Virus record (IMG/VR): IMGVR_UViG_3300017917_001388
Coordinates: 1-42,781 of that record
DNA length: 42,781 nt
Source: a virus
Strand: one strand, 5' to 3'
Position numbers and translations under genes: made by a program. Below the pieces are notes generated by a model. That model worked only from the letters and a program-made list of their open reading frames with translations, was not told the origin of the DNA and did no database searches. Numbering within the stretch: position 1 is the first letter of the stretch; each line of letters begins with the position of its first letter. Shown piece after piece: positions 1-9,170 of the stretch.

Positions 1-2
1 CT

Positions 3-923
3 GGAAGTGTGCAAGGTGCATTGTCGAATCTTTCAGGTGCTACCGGCATGGCAGGCATTGGAAATTCTATTTCTAGTAGTGTTAACGGAGCAATAAATTC
101 TTTACAGTCTGTGACAGGGTCTACAAGCAACATTACAGCAGATATCTCCGGTAGTCTAAACAAATTAACTGGCGGTAACCTAGCGGGCGGTTTACAATCA
201 CTGGCAGGTTCTATTTCAAAAGCAGCAGGTGCGCTCAACAATATACTTAGTCTAAAACGTGGAGCTAACCTTCCATCGGGAGCGGAAGCATTTATCAAAC
301 AAGGCACAGCCATTAAATTATCTCCAGGCGCCAAGGATGATTGGCGTGTGAGAATAACCTGCGAATGGAATATTTTTAATAGTGCTTTATTTTCTGTTCT
401 TGAAAACACAGGAGGTGTTGTATGGCCATACAATCCCAGTATCACTGTAGCAACCAAAGCAGAATACAATACCATAACTCCTATACACAGCAATTATGCC
501 GTTTACTCATATAAGAACAGCACCGTGGATGACATACAGATCAGCGGAGAATTCAGTTGTGAAACAGAAACAGATGCGGCCTATTGGATAGCAGCCACCA
601 CATTCTTTAAGACAGCAACTAAGATGTTTTTTGGTCAAGGAGAATTTGCAGGAAATCCTCCATTGATATGCAATCTAACCGGATATGGTTCCAGCGTGTT
701 TGACAAAGTTCCAGTGATTATAAAATCTTTTTCTGTGGATCTAAAGGAAGACGTTAACTATATCAGATGTAACACATTTGAAACCAATACCTGGGTCCCT
801 ATCATGAGCACTATCTCTGTGACAGTTTCGCCGGTCTATAATCGTCAGAGACTGCGCAAATTTAGTCTGCAGGATTATGCTCGTGGTAAAACTGCCGGCA
901 GCACTGAAGTAGGATATTACTAA
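3..923 (+). CDS. 48: Baseplate tail tube cap (gp48-like), 5' partial
   Basis: Likely baseplate protein that caps or starts the tail tube on the central hub. The reading frame is open to the left edge (Gly-Ser codons precede a GTG at 9), so the true start is probably outside the window. Residues 1-100, counted from the GTG, are a Ser/Gly/Ala/Asn-rich low-complexity stretch. The folded part follows, with GGVVWPYNPSI near residue 133 and a block containing HSNYAVYSYKNS and ISGEF, then AAYWIAATTFFKTATKMFFGQ-type residues. This pattern matches my recollection of gp48 in T4-like phages of aquatic bacteria. T4 gp48 itself is longer and diverged. The stop overlaps the gp53 start by one base (taATG), consistent with a baseplate operon. 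A gp54-type tube initiator is the main alternative. Confidence 0.6.
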   Translation, partial: GSVQGALSNLSGATGMAGIGNSISSSVNGAINSLQSVTGSTSNITADISGSLNKLTGGNLAGGLQSLAGSISKAAGALNNILSLKRGANLPSGAEAFIKQGTAIKLSPGAKDDWRVRITCEWNIFNSALFSVLENTGGVVWPYNPSITVATKAEYNTITPIHSNYAVYSYKNSTVDDIQISGEFSCETETDAAYWIAATTFFKTATKMFFGQGEFAGNPPLICNLTGYGSSVFDKVPVIIKSFSVDLKEDVNYIRCNTFETNTWVPIMSTISVTVSPVYNRQRLRKFSLQDYARGKTAGSTEVGYY

Positions 924-1222
924 TGGCAAACTATTCTAAGGCCAGCCCTTGGGCCAACACCAGACAGAACAATTTATATCTTGAATTATTAGACATAAGA
1001 TCAGTTCCTGCAGAAGATGACGATTATCGTTATGTGATTGAAAATCAATATCGTCATCGCCCAGATCTCTTGGCCTATGACTTGTATGGTAATCCTAAAC
1101 TTTGGTGGGTATTTGTTCAAAGAAACATGAGTGTAATAAAAGATCCTATCTACGATTTTGAACCAGGCACTGTGATATATCTTCCTAAAAAATCAAATCT
1201 AGAAAAGTTTCTAGGAGTATAA
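923..1222 (+). CDS. 53: Baseplate wedge subunit gp53
   Basis: Small baseplate wedge protein that in T4 helps join neighbouring wedges around the hub. At 99 aa it is about half of T4 gp53 (196 aa) and looks like the compact core. Visible hallmarks are YRYVIENQYRHRPDLLAYDLYG-type sequence (residues 36-57), then PKLWWVF and a C-terminal DPIYDFEPGTVIYLP segment, which is the LysM-like pattern of this family. The start overlaps the upstream stop by one base, and AGGA at 911-914 gives normal ribosome-binding spacing. It sits between the gp48-like gene and the hub gene, and AGGAG for the next gene lies inside its 3' end, so the three are probably translated together. Confidence 0.85.
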   Translation: MANYSKASPWANTRQNNLYLELLDIRSVPAEDDDYRYVIENQYRHRPDLLAYDLYGNPKLWWVFVQRNMSVIKDPIYDFEPGTVIYLPKKSNLEKFLGV

Positions 1223-1223
1223 C

Positions 1224-3671
1224 ATGGCTATTTTAGATTATCTAAATCGGCTTGCAGATATTAGGAAACCCGATGGAACAGGAGTTAATCTCAATCCAAG
1301 CAATAGCACTATTGGTGTAGGTTCGGTATCGAATGTAACTAATCTTTCTTTGCCTAAAGCCACTGACGCATTGAAAAACGGTGTGTCTAGCATACTGAAA
1401 GATTATACTAAGTCTACTGCCGCAGCAACAAAAAATCTTCCAAGACTTGTAAAAAATCCCATGGAGGATTTCGCTTCAGTAAACGTGCTATGGACTTTGG
1501 CCTGTCTGACTCCTCAACAGTTTAATAATCCCAGTTCTTACAGAAACAGTCCAACAGACCTACAGAATATTGTATTTGCTTCGGGTGGTAGGTTCGATAG
1601 CCAACGTGTTAAAACATATTTTGGCACACCGGAATATTATATAAACAATTTCCAAATGAACTGTTTGATAGGCACAAATGAAAAGACCGGAAACAGTAAT
1701 GCTATTAAATTTTCATTCGACATCTATGAACCTCATTCTATGGGGCTGCTGTTACAGAGTATGCAGAATGCTGCTATAAAATCAGGTTACATAAGTTATC
1801 TAGGAAATACTCCTTACGTGCTAAGGATGGATATACAAGGATACGATGATCTTGGGTTAGTAATCAAATCTGTAAAACCAAAGTTTTTTACATTGAAGCT
1901 AACCACGATGAAGTTTTCTGTCACAGAAGGCGGCAGCAATTACAAAGTGGAAGCCATACCATTCAACCATCAAGGTTTTTCAGATGCTGTGAATACATCA
2001 TATAATGATTTGAAAATATACGGCGATAAAAATGGCAAAGGTGATGTAGTTGAATTACTCAGCACTGGAGAAGCAAGCCTTGCAGCAATACTTAATCGCA
2101 ACGAAGAAAAACTAAGGAAAGAAGGCAAGATAGGCATAGTTGATGAATATGCTATTCAATTTCCTGTGCTATCTGGAGATTGGTATTCGTCAGCCGGAAA
2201 TCCAGCTAAAATATCAAAGGCTTCTGTAAACCCTTTGGCCGAGTTACCGAAATCTATTTCGGGAGGAGCATCTACAAAGCAAGATGTTAAGAATTTGCCA
2301 GTGAATGAGATAGGATTGGCTAGTTTGGGATTTGATCAAAGCCGCGGTGGTAATACTGTATTCAAACGAGCCAACGATCAGTTAGACGCCAAGACGGGAA
2401 TAATAAAAAGAGATAGTATGACCATTGATCCTAAAATCCGTGCATTTCAATTCGGACAAGGACAGAGTCTTACATCTATGATCAATCAGATCATCCTTAG
2501 TTCTGATTATGCAAAGAAAGCTATTGATCCCAATAATTTAACAAAAGAAGGTTATATTAAATGGTTCAAATTAGATGTGCAGATTGAATTATTAGAATAC
2601 GATCCGCTAATAGGTGATTACGCTAAGAAAATCACCTATAGGGTAGTGCCTTATTACATACATCAAAGTATATTTGCTAATCCCACTTCTGCTCCTATAG
2701 GATATGCAGAACTAATGAAAACTGTGATAAAAGAATATCAATATATCTATACAGGACAAAACGTTGATGTATTAAAATTTGATATTAATATCAATAATTT
2801 GTTTTTCACAGGTACCAATCCTAAACCTGAAAATGAAGCAGCACAAACCAGTAATCAAGATCAGAAAGGTGCCGAAGTAAGAAATAAAACTACTAAAACA
2901 GGACAGGGCCAAGCACCAGAAGTGCAGGCAGCTCAATCAGGTAGATCAAGAACTCCTAGAGATCCTAGATTATTAGCAGGATTCAAAGGCGGTTCTGGAG
3001 ACAAGACCACAGAACAAAATATAGCTGAAAATTTCCAACAGGCTTTTATCAGCGGCAATTCGGCAGATTTAGTCACTGTAGATTTAGAAATACTAGGAGA
3101 TCCTTATTGGTTAGTTGACAGTGGTATGGGTAATTATTTTTCCGGCACAGCCACTCCAACATCGCAGATAACCAACGACGGTACGATGAATTATGAAGCA
3201 GGTAATATCTATATCTATTTGACTTTTAGAACGCCTGCAGACATCAATGAAACCACAGGATTGTATGATTTTTCTGTGGCAGGCAAAGAAAGCCCATTTG
3301 GTGGAATATATCGAGTGAACATGTGCGAGAATTATTTCCAAGACGGATTCTGGAAACAGAAATTAAAATGTTTGAGAATGCCAGGACCTCAAGGACCTGA
3401 AGCAAACAAAACTGCTCAAGGGGATGTTGCATCGGTGATTTCTAAAGCAGGAAGTTCTGCTACTGAACTCACAGAAGCTGAAGCAATTAAGAAATCTCCA
3501 ACCGATGATGCTAATAAAGAAACGCCAGTTCAAAATAACAGTTCTAGTTCTACAAATAGCACAGCGGCCAAACAGGGCAGTGCTGTTTCTAAAGCCGGAA
3601 CTAAAACAGTTTCAAACCAAGGACAGCGAGCAACAGGATTTAGATACTACAGAGATTTAGGACAAAATTAA
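1224..3671 (+). CDS. Putative baseplate hub / structural protein (815 aa)
   Basis: Probable virion structural protein placed directly before the spike gene, where a hub protein that holds the spike would be expected. No enzyme motif is visible. Two conserved-looking regions stand out. An N-terminal one, about residues 80-260, includes EPHSMGLLLQSMQNAA near 169. A C-terminal one, about 610-725, includes GDPYWLVDSGMGNY, MNYEAGNIYIYLTFR and a closing ENYFQDGFWKQKL. Residues about 730-815 are a Gln/Ser/Thr/Ala/Asn-rich tail that is probably disordered. AGGAG at 1213-1217 sets the start. The stop overlaps the gp5-like start (taATG). A role equivalent to T4 gp27 is inferred from position only; I see no clear gp27 sequence match. 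Confidence 0.6.
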   Translation: MAILDYLNRLADIRKPDGTGVNLNPSNSTIGVGSVSNVTNLSLPKATDALKNGVSSILKDYTKSTAAATKNLPRLVKNPMEDFASVNVLWTLACLTPQQFNNPSSYRNSPTDLQNIVFASGGRFDSQRVKTYFGTPEYYINNFQMNCLIGTNEKTGNSNAIKFSFDIYEPHSMGLLLQSMQNAAIKSGYISYLGNTPYVLRMDIQGYDDLGLVIKSVKPKFFTLKLTTMKFSVTEGGSNYKVEAIPFNHQGFSDAVNTSYNDLKIYGDKNGKGDVVELLSTGEASLAAILNRNEEKLRKEGKIGIVDEYAIQFPVLSGDWYSSAGNPAKISKASVNPLAELPKSISGGASTKQDVKNLPVNEIGLASLGFDQSRGGNTVFKRANDQLDAKTGIIKRDSMTIDPKIRAFQFGQGQSLTSMINQIILSSDYAKKAIDPNNLTKEGYIKWFKLDVQIELLEYDPLIGDYAKKITYRVVPYYIHQSIFANPTSAPIGYAELMKTVIKEYQYIYTGQNVDVLKFDININNLFFTGTNPKPENEAAQTSNQDQKGAEVRNKTTKTGQGQAPEVQAAQSGRSRTPRDPRLLAGFKGGSGDKTTEQNIAENFQQAFISGNSADLVTVDLEILGDPYWLVDSGMGNYFSGTATPTSQITNDGTMNYEAGNIYIYLTFRTPADINETTGLYDFSVAGKESPFGGIYRVNMCENYFQDGFWKQKLKCLRMPGPQGPEANKTAQGDVASVISKAGSSATELTEAEAIKKSPTDDANKETPVQNNSSSSTNSTAAKQGSAVSKAGTKTVSNQGQRATGFRYYRDLGQN

Positions 3672-5275
3672 TGGCAGAGTTAAAACGACCATCGGCCGAA
3701 GGAGACGGTAAAAAGGGATTATTAAGCAATGGCATGTATTTGGCCAGAGTTATCAGTCATCTTGATCCTACATTCGGTGGTGCCTTAGAAGTTACAGTTT
3801 TAAAAGATCAAAATAATACCCCAGGCGAAGATGCAGAAACACAGATAGTAAAATATGCACCTCCGTTCTTTGGCTATACACCTTTTGAATTCATGGGCAA
3901 GAACGACGGCTCACAGTCTACCATAGAAGGATTTAACGACACACAAAAATCCTATGGTATGTGGTTTGTTCCTCCAGATATAGGAACCAATGTTCTTTGT
4001 ATGTTCATAGACGGTGATCCTAGCCAAGGATATTGGTTCGCTTGTGTTCCTGGAAGATTTATTAATAATATGGTTCCTGCGATAGCAGCATCTACAGAAA
4101 ATGTTCTAGACAGTGTAGATAAAAAACGTTATGGTAACACTAAACAACCTTTACCTGTGGCCGAAATCAATAAACGCATCAACGGTGAAAAACAGGAAAT
4201 AAATCCAGAAAAGATTAAAAAGGTCGTGCATCCTATCGCAGATCGTTTCTTAGAACAAGGCACACTAGAAGATGATGTTAGAGGACCCTCAACGTCAAGT
4301 CCTCGTAGAGAAGCACCTAGTATGGTGTTTGGTATTTCAACACCAGGACCTGTTGATCGTAGAACCAATGCTAAAAAATCAAAGATAGGAAAAAATAACA
4401 GCCAGACTGAAAACCCCGTGCCAGTGAGTAGATTAGGTGGCACACAGTTGGTCATGGACGATGGTGATGATCGTTATCACAGAGAAAAGACCGCAGCAGA
4501 AGGGCCTGTAAAATATGTCGACCTTCTAGATCCTACTGTGCAGAAAAAATTAAATCAAGGTGAAGCCACTGTTCCATATAATGAACATTTCAGAATCCGC
4601 ACACGCACCGGTCATCAGATACTGTTGCATAACAGTGAAGATTTAATCTATATCGCCAATGCTCGAGGCACTGCATGGATAGAATTTACCAGCAACGGAA
4701 AAATAGACATATATTCCGAAGACAGCATCAGTATACATACACACAATGATCTAAATATACGAGCCGACCGTGACATCAACATGGAGGCTGGTCGTAACAT
4801 TAACATGCACACAGAATCAGGCAAATGGCATGTTGAAGTAGCCACAGACATGGAATTTCTAATAAACAATGATTCTAAACTTACTGTAGGCAGTAATCTC
4901 GACATCTTGGTCGGCGCTAAGACCAAGATTTCCACAAACACAGATTTAGACCTAGCAGCAGGAGGAGCAACAAAATTAAGTTCCACAGCAGACATAAGCA
5001 TAGGTAGTGGCGGCGAAGTAAAAATTAACGGTTCCAAGATAAATTTAAATGGACCAAATAACGCAGAAACTGCCATTGCTGCAGATTTCGTTAGACCTTA
5101 CGATCTACATGATAATGCAGCTACCAGCACCACTGCTGACTGGGAAACCAAGAGATATCAGTCCGGAATAGTCAAGAGTTTCATGAAACGTATACCCATG
5201 CATGAACCCTGGGCTCTACACGAACATCAGGCTCCGGACCAACTGACACCTGATAAAACAGATAGGGATGCATAA
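3671..5275 (+). CDS. 5: Baseplate central spike gp5/gpV-like, no lysozyme domain seen
   Basis: Central spike protein expected to form the trimeric needle below the tail tube. Residues about 15-145 look like the gp5/gpV OB-fold, ending in VPPDIGTNVLCMFIDGDPSQGYW-type sequence. Residues about 150-270 are a charged linker with a TSSPRREAPSMVFG-type motif. A GGTQLVMDDGDD segment leads to RTRTGHQILLHN, and residues about 334-462 form a beta-helix of short repeats such as INMEAGRNINM and DLDLAAGGATKL, as in gp5 C-termini and VgrG. The T4 lysozyme domain and its Glu/Asp/Thr catalytic pattern are not visible. AGGA at 3659-3662 supports the start. Two bases separate the stop from gp25. Confidence 0.87.
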   Translation: MAELKRPSAEGDGKKGLLSNGMYLARVISHLDPTFGGALEVTVLKDQNNTPGEDAETQIVKYAPPFFGYTPFEFMGKNDGSQSTIEGFNDTQKSYGMWFVPPDIGTNVLCMFIDGDPSQGYWFACVPGRFINNMVPAIAASTENVLDSVDKKRYGNTKQPLPVAEINKRINGEKQEINPEKIKKVVHPIADRFLEQGTLEDDVRGPSTSSPRREAPSMVFGISTPGPVDRRTNAKKSKIGKNNSQTENPVPVSRLGGTQLVMDDGDDRYHREKTAAEGPVKYVDLLDPTVQKKLNQGEATVPYNEHFRIRTRTGHQILLHNSEDLIYIANARGTAWIEFTSNGKIDIYSEDSISIHTHNDLNIRADRDINMEAGRNINMHTESGKWHVEVATDMEFLINNDSKLTVGSNLDILVGAKTKISTNTDLDLAAGGATKLSSTADISIGSGGEVKINGSKINLNGPNNAETAIAADFVRPYDLHDNAATSTTADWETKRYQSGIVKSFMKRIPMHEPWALHEHQAPDQLTPDKTDRDA

Positions 5276-5277
5276 TC

Positions 5278-5718
5278 ATGGCTAACACAAAATTATATAA
5301 TCAAAAAGTTGCTGCCAGTAACACAGCTACAGTTTCAGAAAATTTAGGAAGTTTTACCTATAAAGGATTCAGTTCCAAAGAAACTGCTAAGAATTATAAA
5401 CTGTATGATATCGATCTAGTTAAACAAGACCTCATCAATCATTTCTATATACGCAAAGGCGAAAAATTAGAAAATCCAGAATTCGGCACAGTGATATGGG
5501 ACATGCTGTTTGAACAGTTCACAGAGAATGTAAAAACCATCATTGCTAAAGATGTAGAAGACATAATCAATTATGATCCTAGGATAGCAGTAAATGAAGT
5601 GCAGGTTGACAGCACAGATCAGGGCATACGCATACAGGCAGACGTAGTTTATATTCCGTTTAATATCAACGAAAAAATGACTTTTAACTTTGATAAAACT
5701 TATTCGGTTATAAACTGA
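5278..5718 (+). CDS. 25: Baseplate wedge subunit gp25
   Basis: Wedge protein of the GPW/gp25 family, which attaches the wedges to the sheath and seeds sheath assembly. Family features are clear: LYDIDLVKQDLINHF, IRKGEKLENPEFGTVIWDMLFEQ, and DVEDIINYDPRIAVNEV, the last holding the conserved acidic-Pro-Arg motif. The length (146 aa) is close to T4 gp25 (132 aa), with about 40 extra N-terminal residues that also occur in some aquatic relatives as far as I recall. AGGGA at 5264-5268 gives a ribosome-binding site nine bases before the ATG. It lies between the spike and gp6 genes, a usual neighbourhood for this family. Confidence 0.92.
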   Translation: MANTKLYNQKVAASNTATVSENLGSFTYKGFSSKETAKNYKLYDIDLVKQDLINHFYIRKGEKLENPEFGTVIWDMLFEQFTENVKTIIAKDVEDIINYDPRIAVNEVQVDSTDQGIRIQADVVYIPFNINEKMTFNFDKTYSVIN

Positions 5719-5734
5719 CCAGATAATTTTTTAA

Positions 5735-5742
5735 GGTAAATA
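5735..5742 (+). promoter_or_regulatory. TAAATA element, possible late promoter before gp6
   Basis: GGTAAATA lies in the 42-base gap between gp25 and gp6, eighteen bases before the gp6 ATG. It matches the 3' six bases of the T4 late promoter consensus TATAAATA. It is one of several such elements in this window placed in the rare intergenic gaps. The first two bases do not fit, and chance occurrence in AT-rich DNA is possible. Confidence 0.3.
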
Positions 5743-5760
5743 TTGGTATAGAGACAAAAT

Positions 5761-8700
5761 ATGACCACAACCAGCAGACAAAATAATTTAATTCTGAACC
5801 AAGATTGGACTAGGATATATCAGACATTTAAAAATGCAGATTTTAAATCCTATGATTTTGAAAATCTACGCAGGGTTATTATCACATATCTACGTGAAAA
5901 TTATCCTGAAGACTTCAATGATTATATCGAAAGTTCTGAGTATATGGCTCTTATTGATGCCATCGCCTTTCTCGGTCAGAGTCTCAGTTTCCGCATTGAC
6001 CTAGCCAGCCGTGAAAATTTCATCGAGCTAGCAGAAACTAAAGAAAGTGTTTTGAGGATCGCTCGCATGCTTTCTTATAATGCTAAACGCACAGTAGCTG
6101 CCAAGGGATTACTGAAGTTTACCACGGTGTCTACCACAGAAGATATCCTTGACAGCAATGGAAAAAATCTTTCGCAACAGACCATTTCTTGGAATGATCC
6201 TACTAATACCAATTGGCTAGAACAGTTTATACTGGTGTTGAATTCTGCTATGGCAGATAACACAGAGTTTGGACGCAGCCAGGGATCTGCTACCATCCAA
6301 GGAATCCCTACAGAACAGTATCGCTTTAGAACAACTACCACAGATGTTCCTATATACGCATTTACAAAAACAGTGGCGTCAAGAGGAATGCCTTTTGAAA
6401 TAGTTTCTACAGCATTCAAGAACAGTGAAAATATCTACGAAGAACCACCAGTGCCAGCCAATCAATTAGGTTTTGTTTATCGCAATGATGGCACAGGTCC
6501 GGGCAGCGCCAACACTGGTTTCTTCTTGATGTTTAAACAAGGAACACTACAACTGGCAGATTTCTCTATCGATGTTCCTACTACCAATGAAAAAATAGCT
6601 GTTGATGCTGCAAACATCAACAATGATGACGTATGGTTGTTCAGCCTAAATTCGGCAGCAGTGCAACTAGAAGAATGGAGCAAGGTTGAATCTCTAGTAG
6701 GTAGCAATATTGCCTATAACAGTGTGAGTCAAAATATCAGGAATATCTATGCCATCAATACCAAAGAAAATGATAATATTGATCTAGTGTTTGCTGATGG
6801 AGTCTATGGAAATCTTCCTCAAGGTGCATTCAGAGTCTATTATAGAGTCAGCAACGGGCTATCCTATATTGTATATCCAAATGAACTTAGAGGCATTAAC
6901 ATAGCCATCAACTATCTAAACAAGTCGGGAGTGGTTCACACGTTAACAGTGGGACTAGCACTGCAATCTACAGTTTCTAATTCAGCTGCTTCAGAAGACA
7001 TAGACACGATTAGGACCAATGCTCCTGCTGTGTATTACACACAGAATCGCATGATTACTGCTGAGGACTATAATCTAGCGCCTTTATCTAGTTCTCAAAA
7101 TATCGTAAAGATCAAAGCAGTGAACAGAACATCCAGCGGCATATCTAGGAATTATGATATCATTGATGCATCGGGCAAATATAGCAGCATCAATGTATTT
7201 TCAGATGACGGATATATCTATAAAGAACAACAAGAAGATACATTGTCATTTAAATTTAATAATCGAGTAGACATAATTAATTTTATTAGAAGAAGCATTG
7301 AACCAGCGTTTACTGATTCTGAAGTTTACAATTTTTATCTGACAAAATTTGACAAAATTATTTTTACAGATTCCAACACTGTGTGGCAGTCTGTGACGTC
7401 TTCTACACCAACAGGATATTTTAAAAACACTGTAGACGGAGCACTATTAAAGGTAGCGGCATATTCGACTAATAATTTAAAATATGTTTACCCCGGAAGT
7501 TTAATAAAATTTGTCCCTCCGAACGGATATGCTTTTAAAAATAATAAAATAGTAGACAAAGATGCTAAAGATCCAGATCAGCTAGATAGACTTTGGATAA
7601 AGATAATTAAAGTAACCGGCGACGGAACCAATGCAGGTCGCGGCACATTGGCCAATGGTCTTGGTCCTATAATAACAAGTTCCCCAGTGCCTAGCGGTGC
7701 AATAGCATCAAGAATAGTGCCTAGATTTGTCAATGATTTATCAACGGCTCTAGAAACAGAAATAGTCAATCAGGCATTTAACAATTTAAATTTTGGTCTA
7801 AGATATGATGTGGAAAATTCTCAATGGAAGATTATAACTGCTAATAATATCGATTTGATAGATAGTTTTACTCTAGGCAAGGCAGGAGACACCACAAATT
7901 CAAATGTTGATGCATCGTGGATCATTGCATTTGTCAAGACAGCAGATAGGTATACGGTTAGAATAAGAAAAATGGCCTATGTATTTGGCAGCCTAAATCA
8001 AAATCGTTTTTATTTTGATTCTAATGAAAAGAAATACAATGATCAGATCGGCAATGTGGTCAAAGATCAAATCACGATATTAGGCATAAATTCCGGTAGT
8101 GATTTTATCACAGAACTTAAACAGAATGTTCCTTTCGAAATCACAGACACTATCAAATTTGACGATGGATATGAAAGCACCACAGAAATAAAAATTTCAT
8201 TTTATGATTCTAACAGTGATGGTGTTATAGATAATCCTGAATCTTTTGAGATAGTGGTGGGTCTAGACCAAGATTTGAATTATCTATTTTTCCAGGAAGC
8301 TGTTGACGTCTACGGAACAACATCATATGCTTTGGTTGACAATTCGCAAAATTTTATTATAATCCGAGAAAAAGAATCGTTGATAGACCTAACAGACGCA
8401 GTTTCATACCCAGATGGTCAACTGATATATTTTTATGACACTGCCGAAGATATTGTAAAAATGGTCAATAGGTCAACTAACACTCTAGACATTGATAACA
8501 CTTATAAAGCAGCCGTAGGACGACGCGATTTAAAATTCCAATACATTCATAATGCCAGTGTGGATCGCAGGATAGATCCCAGTTCCAGCAACATTATTGA
8601 TCTATATCTATTAACGAGATCTTATGATACAGAATTTAGGAATTATCTATCTGGGGCTGTGACCACAGAACCAGAGGCACCCGACAGTGACAGTCTAAGA

Positions 8701-9168
8701 ACAACATTCGGCACTAATCTTTCTGCCATTAAATCTATCAGTGACGAAATCATATATCATCCTGTGAAATACAAAGTATTGTTTGGATCAAAGGCAGACA
8801 CAAAATTACAGGCCACTTTTAAGATAGTGAAAAATCCAAATCTATCAATCAATGACAATGATTTAAAAGTTAGGGTCATAACTGCCATTAATAATTTCTT
8901 CGATATCAACAATTGGGATTTTGGAGATAGGTTCTATATGAGCGAACTCACTACATATATTTTAAATTCAGTGGCTCCCGATTTGGCCAATATAGTAATA
9001 GTTCCTAAACAGTCCGATCAGGTGTTTGGTAGTTTATTTGAAATTCAAAGTAGATCAGATGAGATACTAGCCAGCGGTGCAACTGTGGACGACGTCGAAG
9101 TAGTGACTTCAATCACAGCATCTGAGATTGGCGCGAATATGTCTAGCGTAGTTACCACAACTTATTAA
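5761..9168 (+). CDS. 6: Baseplate wedge subunit gp6 (baseplate J-like), enlarged
   Basis: Wedge protein that in T4 forms the inner iris of the baseplate. Residues about 84-110 carry a RENFIELAETKESVLRIARML-type motif typical of gp6/baseplate J. Residues about 412-438 hold EDIDTIRTNAPAVYYTQNR followed by ITAEDY, the strongest family hallmark. The last part, from about residue 1045, has NNWDFGDRFYMSELTTYI and FGSLFEIQSRSDEI, a typical gp6 C-terminus. The protein is 1135 aa against 660 aa for T4 gp6; the extra length lies mainly between the ITAEDY motif and the C-terminal domain. The start follows a 42-base gap with a TAAATA element. The giant gene starts two bases after its stop. Confidence 0.9.
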   Translation: MTTTSRQNNLILNQDWTRIYQTFKNADFKSYDFENLRRVIITYLRENYPEDFNDYIESSEYMALIDAIAFLGQSLSFRIDLASRENFIELAETKESVLRIARMLSYNAKRTVAAKGLLKFTTVSTTEDILDSNGKNLSQQTISWNDPTNTNWLEQFILVLNSAMADNTEFGRSQGSATIQGIPTEQYRFRTTTTDVPIYAFTKTVASRGMPFEIVSTAFKNSENIYEEPPVPANQLGFVYRNDGTGPGSANTGFFLMFKQGTLQLADFSIDVPTTNEKIAVDAANINNDDVWLFSLNSAAVQLEEWSKVESLVGSNIAYNSVSQNIRNIYAINTKENDNIDLVFADGVYGNLPQGAFRVYYRVSNGLSYIVYPNELRGINIAINYLNKSGVVHTLTVGLALQSTVSNSAASEDIDTIRTNAPAVYYTQNRMITAEDYNLAPLSSSQNIVKIKAVNRTSSGISRNYDIIDASGKYSSINVFSDDGYIYKEQQEDTLSFKFNNRVDIINFIRRSIEPAFTDSEVYNFYLTKFDKIIFTDSNTVWQSVTSSTPTGYFKNTVDGALLKVAAYSTNNLKYVYPGSLIKFVPPNGYAFKNNKIVDKDAKDPDQLDRLWIKIIKVTGDGTNAGRGTLANGLGPIITSSPVPSGAIASRIVPRFVNDLSTALETEIVNQAFNNLNFGLRYDVENSQWKIITANNIDLIDSFTLGKAGDTTNSNVDASWIIAFVKTADRYTVRIRKMAYVFGSLNQNRFYFDSNEKKYNDQIGNVVKDQITILGINSGSDFITELKQNVPFEITDTIKFDDGYESTTEIKISFYDSNSDGVIDNPESFEIVVGLDQDLNYLFFQEAVDVYGTTSYALVDNSQNFIIIREKESLIDLTDAVSYPDGQLIYFYDTAEDIVKMVNRSTNTLDIDNTYKAAVGRRDLKFQYIHNASVDRRIDPSSSNIIDLYLLTRSYDTEFRNYLSGAVTTEPEAPDSDSLRTTFGTNLSAIKSISDEIIYHPVKYKVLFGSKADTKLQATFKIVKNPNLSINDNDLKVRVITAINNFFDINNWDFGDRFYMSELTTYILNSVAPDLANIVIVPKQSDQVFGSLFEIQSRSDEILASGATVDDVEVVTSITASEIGANMSSVVTTTY

Positions 9169-9170
9169 TT

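Noticed and set aside
4648-5076. Minus-strand open frame of 142 codons inside the spike gene
   Set aside because: Fully antisense to the clear beta-helix coding sequence, no ribosome-binding site or recognisable protein; all supported genes are on the plus strand.
5719-5760. Possible small RNA or tiny gene in the gp25-gp6 gap
   Set aside because: Only 42 bases, no start codon with ribosome-binding site and no stem; only the TAAATA element stands out.
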